Assembly: GCA_947462335.1 (NCBI GenBank)
Contig: OX381705.1
Location: 620,001 to 684,000 of the forward strand
Reading direction: 5' to 3'
From: Harmothoe impar
Taxonomy: Eukaryota > Annelida > Polychaeta > Phyllodocida > Polynoidae
Length of the DNA: 64,000 nt
In this document: positions 34,840 through 43,790 of the stretch, piece by piece
Position numbering within the stretch: the stretch's first letter is position 1
How the letters are laid out: each line of letters opens with the position of its first letter
The notes under the pieces: generated by a model
Database searches by the model: none
The model's input: only the letters and a program-made list of their open reading frames with translations
What the model was told of the DNA's origin: nothing
Program-made: the position numbers and the translations under genes

Positions 34840-36757
34840 ACACCTATACACTCCTTCTCGTGAAATCTATGGAAGATGATGGAAGGACCACTGACTAGAT
34901 TTTCTTTGATCAGAGCGTGGAGGACGGCGTCGAACGGAGGGAACGTTGTGAACACAGCTTATAGGTTTTTGGAAGAGGACCTGTAAAGTCAAACTGGCGA
35001 GAGAGATCTCGTCTTTCAACATGACAATGCTGCTATCTTGGAAAAAATTAGCGTGATTTTTTCAAAAGCTTCTATGAAAGGTTTGACGTCTTCGTTGTTG
35101 TAGTGGATCAAGTAATCTCTCATAGTTTGCTTCTTCTTGTCATACTAAACTTTCTGACATGTGGCGTAGTCGGATTTCGGCCATTTTGACGCCCGTCAGT
35201 TCGCTGTCAAAAGCCGATCTCGGTGGCAGGGTTCTGTTTACCAGTTTCTTGGTATACGTCATCCATTCGTAAGGAAAGCAACCTTTCTCTTCGTTTCTGG
35301 TGAAAGCTCGCAAATAATTCGCGTAGCTGTAACCAAGTGCCAAATAGTTGACTACTACGTCCAAGAAAACTGTGTGTAAACCGTCAAGTATTGATTGCTT
35401 CTCTTTATGACGCTGAATTGTTGGTTTCTTCGGTCTCCGGAGGCAAAGAACGAGTGAAGGCGTATTTTTGATCAGGTTCAAGTCGTAACGCTCCGAGTTG
35501 AAGCCTACGACTGGAGCTTGACGGATGTATCTCAGAAGCCGCTTCTTCAGTTGAACTAACGGTTGTCTGGTGTGAGCTGCAGCGAAGCCGCCTGGAGAAG
35601 GGGTGAATGTCGCTTCCTCGAGCAGGAGAGCTTCACCTATCGCCACATGTAACTTCGCTAACGTTGGTCGGTAAACTTCTAGCACAGCTTTCTCGATGAC
35701 TTTGGCGTTCTCGTTTATGTGATTTTAAACTCGGTCTAACAAGGGGTCGGAATCTGCGTCGGATTCTCTGACGTACACTGCCCCTCCTACCCCGGAAAGT
35801 CGTATGCGACGCTAGCCGACAAAGGGACGTGATCCCACAGCAGGGACACGTGTTCGGTCGACGGTCATCTGCACGGTCTGAAGAAAGCCTCGAAATCGAA
35901 GGTAATGTTGTAAGGGTAGATTCTGGAATGTCCGTCGGGAGGAAAAGTTTCACGTGTGGCAGCGGGACAGAACTGACGTAACAAATTTGAAGCGCGCTTG
36001 CTGGTGTTGTATAAGTGAAAGGAAATGTGGCGGAAGACGCAGAGGTTGTCCTTGTTGGGAAAATCTAACACACGGCTTCTCTTTCCAACTCGACCGTCCT
36101 GACTGTTCCTACCGCCTATGGGAAAACCCCCCGGTCCCATGTAAACGCAAATGTTCAAAATTAGTAGGAAAAAAAGCGCACCGCTTGGTGTCAGCGTCGC
36201 AAAGTTTCCGTACTTCCTCGCAAGCGACGGTGTTTTCAATCTTTGAGAGGAGCTCTTCCAAAGTTTCTGAATTAGTTATAGTAGGGAGCGGTTGTAATGA
36301 GAGTTGCGTTGTTCTGGGAGACGTGAAAGTAGCGCAGTATGCTCTTGTCTTCTCTGTGTTGTAAGAGTAAGCCTACCGAGAAACCCACTTTGTATCTGAA
36401 TCTTTGTGTCAAGTGAATGCGACGCATAGTATCTACAGCGTCACTCAACTCGCCGGTTGGTAGCCTGAAGTTTGTTACACTCACGCGAGTCCCGTGCATC
36501 CTGACGCCCGTTTGTATCGCAGGCCAATTCGCCGTGAACGTTTCCTCCCCGTTCGGTACAGCACGTATGCGCGGAGGGATGGTCACCCCGTCCAGAGATG
36601 ACGGGGTGACCATCTTTCGACAGGCGATCTTTCGGCAATCGCCTTCGCCGCATAGAGGGTAAAACTTAGGTATTACTCTACAATTTTCTACGTGTCTCTC
36701 GTGGTTGTACGGTCTTTTAAAAATTTTGAAACACTTTTCGCATACGTACTGCGTCAT
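34840..36757 (-). pseudogene. Protein-primed family B DNA polymerase (PolB), frameshifted and truncated
   Basis: The gene starts at ATG 36757 with a zinc finger (CEKCFKIFKRPYNHERHVENC spacing, C-x2-C then H-x3-4-H/C), followed by the conserved N-terminal region with RFRYKVGFSVGLLLQHRED. The frame then breaks near 36272. It resumes in other frames through DNLCVFRHISFHLYN (near 36040), YPYNITFDFEAFF (near 35895, the exonuclease start with D and E) and VVGFNSERYDLNLIK (near 35500), to GYSYANYLRAF and GCFPYEWM (near 35310-35240). A further shift near 35140 leads into YLIHYNNEDVKPF (near 35100). Homology fades at about 34840 near GPSIIFHR. At least four frameshifts and one TAA are visible. The palm and fingers (catalytic DTD) are absent, so the copy is dead. 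In intact Polintons this enzyme copies the element using a terminal protein as primer. Confidence 0.85.
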
Positions 36758-36793
36758 GTTTTTTCACTCAGTTACCAACTACTTAGCCGTCTA

Positions 36794-36862
36794 ACTATCT
36801 ATCTATCTATCAATCTATCTGTCTATCTATCTATCAATCTATCTGTCTATCTATCTATCTGT
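36794..36862. repeat. (CTAT)n microsatellite
   Basis: CTATCTATCTATC with CAAT and CTGT interruptions, immediately upstream (on the minus strand) of the polymerase ATG, between it and the PC4-like gene. Confidence 0.9.
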
Positions 36863-36945
36863 CTGCTGTCTGTGTATCCGTCTGTCTGTCTCATACAGCG
36901 TACGTCAAACGCTGTGTGTGTGCGCGCGTGAGCGTTGAGCGTCTC

Positions 36946-38348
36946 TCATTCCGAATCTATACCGAGATATTTGAGAATAATCTCTGTTTTGTCATCCAAC
37001 TCTTTGAGCGCTCTGGCGGACAGCGTCACCCCCTGCTGTGTGGGTTTTTTGTCAGGACCTTCGTACTTGCGCACATGGACGAGGTTCTTACCGCTGTAGT
37101 AGCTCACAGCTGCGTACACTTCGCCCTCCTCATCCAGCACTGCGAACCAGGGGGTGTGATTAGGTCTTCCTTGCGCGGCCGCTGTGTCGCGTATGCGCAC
37201 CACTGCGCGGATATCGGCGATGCGTGCTATTAGCTCACGCAGCGCGTCGGCAGTGAAGTGCACTCGCTTGCTTCTGGTCAGAGACGCCTCTTTCACCTGG
37301 CCGTCTTTTGTGTAGCGCGGCCTCCTAGACAGTCTAGCCACGTCCTCCCAGATCTCCAGCGTCAAAGCCCCGTCTAAGCAGAACTCTAACCCGAGAAGAC
37401 GGGAGAAGGGTTTCTCTGCTTCTTCTCGTCCATCTCGTTCTTTTTCTTGTATTTTTCTCTTCTTAGTAGGCCTTGTTGTTCTGGAACTCACCTTAGAACG
37501 TTTCAGACCCGCAAGAAGAGTAACACCATCAGCGTGAGCTGAATCAGCAGCAGAACCGATAACAGGAGCAGCGTCAGCGCTGGTGGTATCCGAGACCTCG
37601 TTGTTGGAACAGAGCAGCCACACGCCGTCGGTGCTGAGTGTAGCGGTAGAAGATGAAGCGCCGCCGCCCTCGTAAGGTGGCGGTGAGGGCAGTCGCCACG
37701 GACCGGACGCGCTACCAGTGGAAGTGAGGTCGAAAGCTGGGGAAGAGGGGAGCCGAAAAAACGTACCGTCCGCCCCTTTCCCTTCGGGTTCTTCGTACGC
37801 CTCGTCGTCAGCGTCGTTCTCTGTCTCACCCTGTTGCTGCTGCTCCTCCTACTCCTCTTCTTCTTGGTTTAGGGGCTGAGTGTCCGAATAGCTGTAACTC
37901 TCAGCGCGAGCGGCGTCGAGGGCGTCGGTCGATGTAGTGATGGAGGAGAGGGGCTGTGCAACGTGCGGCAGGTCATCAAAATCATCAACAGTAGTGGGGA
38001 GGTAAAAACCCGGTTGCCAGTACTGCGCTGTGCCAGGAGCGTTGTCGTCAGTAGTAGTAGCGGTAGCAGCAGGTGCAGCAGAAGCAGCAGCAGCAGCAGC
38101 AGCAGACGCAACAGTAGCAGGCGCAGCAGCCTCAGCAGGCGCAGCCGTAGCAGGCGCAGCAGTAGCAGGTGCAGCAGCAGCAGCAGCAGCAGCCGCAGCC
38201 CGAAGATCACCAGCAGCAGCAGCAGCAGCAGGCGGGGCGGCAGTAGCAGCGGCAGCGCGCTTAGCAGCAACGTGTACCGTCGCGAGTGTAACAACGTCGC
38301 TAGCACGACGACTACTACCAGTAGTACTACTATCACTACTACTACTAG

Positions 38349-38382
<34 letters not shown>

Positions 38383-38556
38383 GCTGCGAGCGCTCGCTAC
38401 AGCGGGAGGGTGATAAGACCAAGCGGCTGCGGCGGTAGTCTCATTTTCAGTAGCAAGAGGAGGCACTGACGCTAAACGAGCGCTGTTCCGCGTAGTCTTC
38501 TTGTTCTTGAACTTGCTTAGATCCTTGGACGGCGCTAGGTGTTGTCTTTTGCTCAT
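36946..38556 (-). pseudogene. PC4-like protein with poly-Ala/Ser N-terminus, one in-frame TAG
   Basis: The ATG at 38556 (MSKRQHLAPS) lies about 60 bp below a TATATAAG box. The frame runs 235 codons to TAG at 37849-37851, then stays open in the same frame to TGA at 36946, 537 codons in all. The N-terminal half is basic and then low in complexity: a Ser run coded by ACT/AGT repeats (about 38330-38385) and Ala runs coded by GCA/GCT. After the TAG come acidic and Pro/Ser-rich segments, a nuclear-localisation-like RPTKKRKIQEK, and a C-terminal domain with YYSGKNLVHVRKYE and QQGVTLSARALKELDD. That pattern recalls the PC4/SUB1 single-strand DNA-binding fold; an earlier segment (FCLDGALTLEIWED to HFTADALRELIARI) looks like a second, diverged copy. 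A role in replication or late transcription would be inference. The only visible defect is the TAG. Confidence 0.5.
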
Positions 38557-38614
38557 GGTGGTGACTGTAGAGAGCAGCAAAAGAATGAGTGAGTGAATGG
38601 AGGTTTCCAGGCCC

Positions 38615-38622
38615 CTTATATA
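38615..38622 (-). promoter_or_regulatory. TATA box of the PC4-like gene
   Basis: TATATAAG on the minus strand, 59 bp upstream of the ATG at 38556, with a C/T-rich start region between. Confidence 0.6.
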
Positions 38623-38634
38623 CGCCTTCTCGCT

Positions 38635-39005
38635 TCTAGAGCTAAGCTACTTACTGCCCCTGTTCAGCTGCCGCCGGCTGGCCGGCGGCCATTCACAAAA
38701 AGAAACAAAAGACATAAGGCATGCGTTTTCAGCTGGATCCCTTTCCTCCCTTTTGAGAGATCGACTGTCATGAGCTAAGCTACTTACCACCCTGTTCAGC
38801 AATTCAACGCGCATTAGCTGTATAAAGGATTAAGCGGTTGCTGCCGCCGACTGACCGGCGACCATTCACAAAGAGAAACAAAAGACATAAGGTATGACGT
38901 TTTCAGCTGGATCCCTTTCCCCTCTTTTTTGAGGGATCCACTGTCATGAGCTAAGCTACTTACCACCCTAACGCGCGTTAGCTGTATAAAGGATTAACGG
39001 TGATG
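38635..39005. repeat. Tandem direct repeat in the divergent promoter region of Polinton-1
   Basis: GAGCTAAGCTACTTAC recurs near 38639, 38772 and 38949. The first two units also share GAAACAAAAGACATAAGG, TTTTCAGCTGGATCCCTTTC and ACTGTCATGAGC. TATAAAGG follows GCTG at 38821 and 38985. The repeats sit between the minus-strand PC4-like gene and the plus-strand Death-domain gene, as an amplified regulatory block would. Confidence 0.75.
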
Positions 39006-39009
39006 AGCT

Positions 39010-39488
39010 TAGAGTGTGTATACAAAAAAACTACAGGAGGCGTGTGGCGTGAAGCAGGACCCCCTAAGACGAACGTGTCTGTCTGTGAGTAGAGGCGTGT
39101 GCATGTGGTGAGCGACTTAAGTGTAAGACAAAAAAAAAATCACCGCCTCCTGCCGTGGTGAGTAGACCGGGCCGGCCGGCGGCGGCCGGCTAGTTCAATA
39201 GGGAGGGGTGACAGCTGACTAAGGCTGTGCATAAAAAAATCCGATTTTCACCTGACCTCTGACGTTTGTTACAATGAATGTCAGAGGGAGGGAGACGTCC
39301 TCAGGTAGGGAATAGGAGGTAAGGCTATGGATGAGGAAAAAACACCGTTTTCAGCTGGTCTCCACGGATAGCGATGACATACCCCTCGTCATCTAAGCTC
39401 TTAAGGAGCGGAGCGGCTGAAAAAGCGTCATGCGGACAGGTCGCTAGACAGCTGGAGTGCTGTTGGAAATAGGATTAAACTCCCTCGG
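39010..39488. other. Intergenic region of Polinton-1
   Basis: Contains a GC-rich GGCCGGCCGGCGGCGGCCGG stretch near 39170 and three A-runs. No open reading frame of note. Confidence 0.4.
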
Positions 39489-39496
39489 TATAAAAG
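39489..39496 (+). promoter_or_regulatory. TATA box of the Death-domain gene
   Basis: TATAAAAG on the plus strand, 99 bp before the ATG at 39595. The leader between them is rich in ACC/GCC triplets. Confidence 0.65.
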
Positions 39497-39594
39497 CTCT
39501 GATTTCTGTTGGAAAAAAACCATATCGCCTCTGACCACAGTAACGTCTACTACCACCACCACCGCCACCACCGCCGCCGCCAAGACGAGACGAG

Positions 39595-40335
39595 ATGGCT
39601 CAAGCTATTCCACTTTCAAGCTCGCCTTCACCGCCTTGTCCACCTGAAAAAAAGTTAATGCGGCTTGACGACGTGAGACGCGCGAGGCAGACCGATGGGG
39701 AGAACAGAGAGGTAGGACAGCGGCGCTTAGCATATAGCGACGCCTTGCTTCGTCAACTAGGTAAAGAGTTGAGCGGATCTTGGAGAGAGTTGGGCAGTAG
39801 CTTAAAAGTTACCGCCGCCCGTATGGATGCTCTAGTAGAGCGCAGTGTCAAGACACCGGAGGAGCTGTGTACGGCGATGTTCCGAGTCTGGTGGGGTGAA
39901 ACCCCGCATCGTCATAGATGGGGAGAGCTCGGTCGCGTCTTCACCCGCATTAGACGCGTGGAACTGTTGGCTCAGTGGATGTCCCTTCTCCACAGACAGG
40001 GGTTGGATTTCGAAAACCCCGACTCGCGCGCGATGCATAAGCACTTGGGCACCCTCGGTAGACGTCTAGGTAGCAGGTGGAAAGAGGTGGGGGACCATTT
40101 AAAATTGTCGCCTGAGAGGTTAGATAAGATCGCTGAAGAATGCGAATATGGAGGAAGTCCCGCTGAGTGGGCCTTCCGAGTGTTGAAAATGTGGCAAGAT
40201 GAAGCTGACGGTGCCGGCGGTACGCCTTTTGAACTCCTTCGAGTGTTGACTGAGGACATGGGAAAGTTTGACCTCGGTATCGCGATATTACTTGACTTTA
40301 TCAAGCAAGAAACAACGAGAACGACGGACATGTGA
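39595..40335 (+). CDS. Double Death-domain protein encoded by Polinton-1
   Basis: An intact 246-residue frame starts at ATG 39595 in GACGAGATGG context and ends with TGA. After a Pro/Ser-rich N-terminus (1-22) there are two copies of a six-helix Death-fold pattern. Domain 1 is at about residues 48-129, with LGKELSGSWRELGSSLKVT, then VWW and a final RVELLAQWM. Domain 2 is at about 146-223, with LGRRLGSRWKEVGDHLKLS, then FRVLKMWQDE and FELLRVLTEDMGKFDLGIA. The W-x2-(L/V)-(G)-x2-L signature and the W before helix 5 are those of Death domains (family of FADD, TRADD, MyD88, ankyrin and UNC5). Death domains are adaptors of apoptotic and innate-immune signalling and bind each other homotypically. 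There is no kinase, TIR, caspase or transmembrane segment, so a decoy or adaptor role in the cytosol is the simplest inference. It lies alone on the plus strand, with its own TATA box, next to the right TIR. Confidence 0.75.
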   Translation: MAQAIPLSSSPSPPCPPEKKLMRLDDVRRARQTDGENREVGQRRLAYSDALLRQLGKELSGSWRELGSSLKVTAARMDALVERSVKTPEELCTAMFRVWWGETPHRHRWGELGRVFTRIRRVELLAQWMSLLHRQGLDFENPDSRAMHKHLGTLGRRLGSRWKEVGDHLKLSPERLDKIAEECEYGGSPAEWAFRVLKMWQDEADGAGGTPFELLRVLTEDMGKFDLGIAILLDFIKQETTRTTDM

Positions 40336-40484
40336 ATTGTTGTGTTTTATTTTCATACGTCTTCTTTATTAGTAAGTAAAAAAAAAAAATTATAACATTT
40401 AAGACGCGTGTCCTCTTAAAGTGTCACTTCCTCCAGTCGCAGCTGATCGCCTCATCGAGGCACGTGATAAACAAAAAAAAATGA

Positions 40485-40526
40485 AGAGACACGCTTCTTC
40501 CTCTCGAGAGGAAGAAGCGTGTCTCT
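40485..40526. repeat. Perfect 42-bp palindrome
   Basis: The two 21-bp halves are exact reverse complements with no spacer, centred on CTCTC|GAGAG. It lies 150 bp after the Death-domain stop codon, at the inner part of the right TIR. No equivalent is seen in the left TIR. It could be a cruciform or an RNA hairpin ending the transcript. Confidence 0.95.
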
Positions 40527-40860
40527 CGATTGAAATCTTTTCTTTTCTTTTTTTCTTAAAAGAGACAAACGCCCCTTAGAGTGCCCCCCCACCCCCCTAG
40601 AGTGCCCCCCTCCCCTCCTCCCCCCCTCCCCCCACCCGCCCCATGCATCCTAAAAGCGCCCCCCTCCCCATGCATCTTAAAGGGGCCCCCCTCCCCCCCT
40701 CCCCTCCCCTCCCCTCCCCTCCCCTCCCCCCTTATACACTCTAAAGAACGCTTCTACCTAGTTCAATAAGTCACTTCCAGTCGCTCGTAAAACAATAAAA
40801 ATGAAAAAAAAAACTTATATCGTAGTGTTTTTTATTAGTTTACCGAAAAAAATAAGAGAC

Positions 40861-41031
40861 TAGCCTCCTCCTCCTTCTCCTCCTCCTCTCCTTCTCCTCC
40901 TCCTCCTCCTCCTCTCCTTATCCTCCTCCTCCTCCTCCTCCTCCTCCTCCTCCTCCAAAAAAAAAAAAATCACATTTTAAAGCGCGTGACCCCTTAAAGA
41001 CGCTCATCTCTTCATTAAGTCGCGTGACGTC

Positions 41032-41062
<31 letters not shown>

Positions 41063-41090
41063 CTTCTTCTTCTTCTTCTTCTTCTTCTTC
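40861..41090. repeat. CTC/CCT and TTC microsatellites in the right TIR
   Basis: CTC/CCT repeats at 40861-40956 and TTC repeats at 41032-41090. The left TIR has only a short GAA tract at 31316-31340 at the matching place, so the right tract has expanded. Confidence 0.92.
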
Positions 41091-41502
41091 CGGTCACGTG
41101 ATCAATCAGGTCACTTCCGGTCACGTGATCCTCAATGAGGTCACTCACTTCCGGTTGGCCATTAGGTCATGTGACGTCACTTCCGGTCACGTGACTCATC
41201 AGGTCACTTCCGGTCACGTGATCCTAAATTAGGTCATATGACGTCACTTCCGGTCCCCTAAGTAGGTCATATGACGTCACTTCCGGTCCATAAGTAGGTC
41301 ATATGACGTCACTTCCGGTCACGTGACCAAATGGCGGCCTCTGATTGGCTAACTAGGTCACGTGACGTCACCACTAATCCCCTAAGTAGGTCACTTCCGG
41401 TCACGTGACCAAATGGAGGCCTCTGATTGGCTGCAGGTCGATTGAGTAATAAACAGTAGTTAACCATAGTCCCGTTCCGATACATACTATTCTACTCACG
41501 GG

Positions 41503-41511
41503 GAAATACGG
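41503..41511. mobile_element. Stranded right end of the MITE split by Polinton-1
   Basis: GAAATACGG followed by TA, the terminal bases of the CCGTATTTCCC element that starts at 29653. Confidence 0.7.
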
Positions 41512-41519
41512 TATTTGTG

Positions 41520-42196
41520 GGTATTTTCACATATTCCAAACAGAGACAAAGACATCAGTACAGGTTCAATCAACTGGACTAAACCTCTACATGGAGAATG
41601 CAGTCAGTGACGTCACAGCCTTAGCAACTGTAAAGAATGTGATGAAGTCTGTGACTTGTAGAACATATATGTCTTTACTGTAATCTTAGATGATACTAGT
41701 ACAACATGTAGATAGATCTTATCATGTCCTCCACGTCGCCTATGCGATTTTCTCACACGAAGTGATGACGTCACAGATGTGCGTACACAACACTGACAAT
41801 CTTAAAGTTAACTTTTATTTAAGATTATCGGTTCTGGCTTTCTCTGCAAGATGGCGCCACTAAAAATGGGGACACATGTTGTGCTGTTCAGTTGGTAAAA
41901 TTATCGTCTATATTGAGGGCTCCTGCCACCGAACCCCCTTTTTCCCTTTTTTTTTGGAAACTTGACAACACACTTTATTAACTGCTGTAGGGCCTGTAGG
42001 CCTATCATAGACATTCTTAAATCAATGTTATTATCTTGATTTCAATATTCTAACGTTTTTAAGATTGGACACTTTAAGATGCATGAGATGAAAAGGGAGT
42101 GGTGGTGAGGGGGGGGGGTAACTCCCTTGACCAGTGGTCGGAGTTCAAAGGGAGAGAAGCCCCCCTCACACACTTGACTAGTGGTCGGAGTTTAAA
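41520..42196. other. Non-coding spacer
   Basis: No gene is recognised. Just before the gap, ACTAGTGGTCGGAGTT repeats a word (ACCAGTGGTCGGAGTTCAAA) at 42130-42150, so the gap probably lies in a tandem repeat. Confidence 0.4.
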
Positions 42197-42396
42197 NNNN
42201 NNNNNNNNNNNNNNNNNNNNNNNNNNNNNNNNNNNNNNNNNNNNNNNNNNNNNNNNNNNNNNNNNNNNNNNNNNNNNNNNNNNNNNNNNNNNNNNNNNNN
42301 NNNNNNNNNNNNNNNNNNNNNNNNNNNNNNNNNNNNNNNNNNNNNNNNNNNNNNNNNNNNNNNNNNNNNNNNNNNNNNNNNNNNNNNNNNNNNNNN
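42197..42396. other. Assembly gap (200 N)
   Basis: Exactly 200 N, a conventional placeholder length; the true size is unknown. The flanks are repetitive on both sides. Confidence 0.99.
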
Positions 42397-42565
42397 TCAT
42401 AGTGACCTGATACCGTAATGACGGCACCGGCCTGACAGGGTTAACGCCTTATGTGCCCCATAGTGACCTGATACCGTAATGACAGCACCGGCCTGACAGG
42501 GTTAACGCCTTATGTGCAGTCATAGTGACCTGATACCCAGATAACAGCAGTCACACACACACACA

Positions 42566-42601
<36 letters not shown>
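42397..42601. repeat. About 62-bp direct repeat and (CA)n microsatellite
   Basis: TCATAGTGACCTGATACC and GGCCTGACAGGGTTAACGCC occur in about 2.5 copies to 42540, followed by (CA)n at about 42551-42601. Confidence 0.85.
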
Positions 42602-42603
<2 letters not shown>

Positions 42604-42792
42604 CTACACGGGGTTTAATGTGTGGGTGGGTGTAACCTATACCAGTGCAGTGTTGCCGAAAACTTTTTTTTGAGTCATGGCGTCTTACGCAGGACATTTC
42701 CTTCTCACGTAGGCCATATGAATTTTGATATTTCATAAACTTCATTATGACTTGTATTGTGCAAAAACTTAAAAGATACTGAAAAGTATTTA

Positions 42793-43375
42793 CCGTAAAA
42801 CCTCGCGTATAAGCCTAACTCGCGTATTAGCCACACCCCGAGTTTGAGCCGATGCTATAAGCCGCAGAGACCCTCTCAATGATGATTGGAAAAAACTCCT
42901 AACTTTAGCCTGTGGCTGTGAAACTTGCACAAACATATAGTGCTATAAACGCCTAGTCTATCTGCAAGTAGCGTGGGTGTATATTTGTTTATGACACTTG
43001 CTGCTCTCGTTATGTATAGGTACACTCCTCCCGCTCAAAAGGAAGCTGTGAAATGCCTGAATGTAACCATTTGCTGGGAGGGGGGAGGGGGTATGGTCGG
43101 CACACCTGCCCCCCCCCCCCCCGGCCGTCACCTCCCCCTCAAGAGAAAGCTGTGAAAATGCCTGTTCATGTTGCGGGAGGTGTGGCCAAGCCTTCATGTC
43201 TCCGCACCAGCCCCCCGACTCCTGGGGTCACATTAGGGTCATTTCTTTTACTTTTGGAAATCTAATATTGGAAAAACTCGTGTATAAGCCGCACCCCGAG
43301 TTTGGCGAGATTATATAAGCCGCACTGGAGATCTGACTCGCGTACTAGCCGCGGCTTCTACGCGAGGTTTCACGG
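42793..43375. mobile_element. MITE of the CCGTA family (long form)
   Basis: The left end CCGTAAAACCTCGCGTATAA and the right end TCTACGCGAGGTTTCACGG are inverse copies flanked by TA. ATAAGCCGCA and CGCGTA(T/C)TAGCC words recur at both sides. Confidence 0.85.
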
Positions 43376-43379
43376 TAAT

Positions 43380-43788
43380 ATAACAAATGTTACAAATATG
43401 GCCCTATCTCCGCTTCTAATTGACCGATTTGAAAAATTCTTTCACCATTAGGAAGCTGAGATCATGGCAGGCCATTCCTAAGGCCCTACGCCGGCCATTG
43501 GGATTCTACGCCAGCAAAAGCTGGCGTGCCGGCATGATTTCGGCAACACTGCCAGTGCATTTAGTAGTGATACCAGTACTGAGTACAGGGGCCGAGCCGC
43601 CACGCCCCCCAGCCCCACCTCTCTGTTAATAAAATTGTATCAAAGTCGGTTCCTGCGTTGGCTTCCATCTGCCGCTCTTGTCCTTTTCCCCGTTTTCCTC
43701 TCGCCGTGTCCAGTGCCCCACACTGTTATAAGCGGACACACGTACGGTTAGATGGACACTCATCTCTAAATGAGCGCCACATACCGTA
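43380..43788. other. Non-coding spacer
   Basis: No gene or element is recognised. Confidence 0.35.
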
Positions 43789-43790
43789 AA

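Larger units (their letters stand above)
30908..41496. mobile_element. Polinton/Maverick element Polinton-1 (10.6 kb, defective)
   Basis: The ends are AGTAGTATAGTATGTATCGG and, inverted at the right, AGTAGAATAGTATGTATCGG, so the element begins 5'-AG and ends CT-3'. Both sides carry the 6-bp target duplication CACGGG (30902-30907 and 41497-41502). TIRs are about 1.1 kb. These are hallmarks of Polintons, self-synthesising virus-like transposons. Inside are a degraded protein-primed family B DNA polymerase, a PC4-like gene, an orphan gene, and a plus-strand Death-domain gene. No integrase, packaging ATPase, protease or capsid gene is recognised, so this copy cannot be autonomous. Confidence 0.9.
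40340..41496. repeat. Polinton-1 right terminal inverted repeat
   Basis: The inner edge 40340-40447 and the outer about 41030-41496 mirror the left TIR. The middle is different and carries poly-C (40583-40735), CTC/CCT (40861-40956) and TTC (41032-41090) microsatellites. The outer part holds four TGACGTCACTTCCGG composites (inverse of those at the left), E-boxes and CCAAT boxes. Confidence 0.88.

Noticed and set aside
37869..38469. Long overlapping frames of Leu, Ser/Arg or Ala in other frames of the PC4-like gene
   Set aside because: They are shadows of the GCA and ACT triplet tracts; only the minus-strand frame starting at 38556 has a TATA box, an ATG and continues into a non-repetitive domain.
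30908..41496. LTR retrotransposon or herpes/adenovirus integration
   Set aside because: The terminal repeats are inverted, not direct, the target duplication is 6 bp, and the DNA polymerase is protein-primed type B; these fit Polintons best. No adenovirus-specific replication genes are seen.
42074..42427. Frames spanning the N gap
   Set aside because: Most of the translation is unknown sequence.
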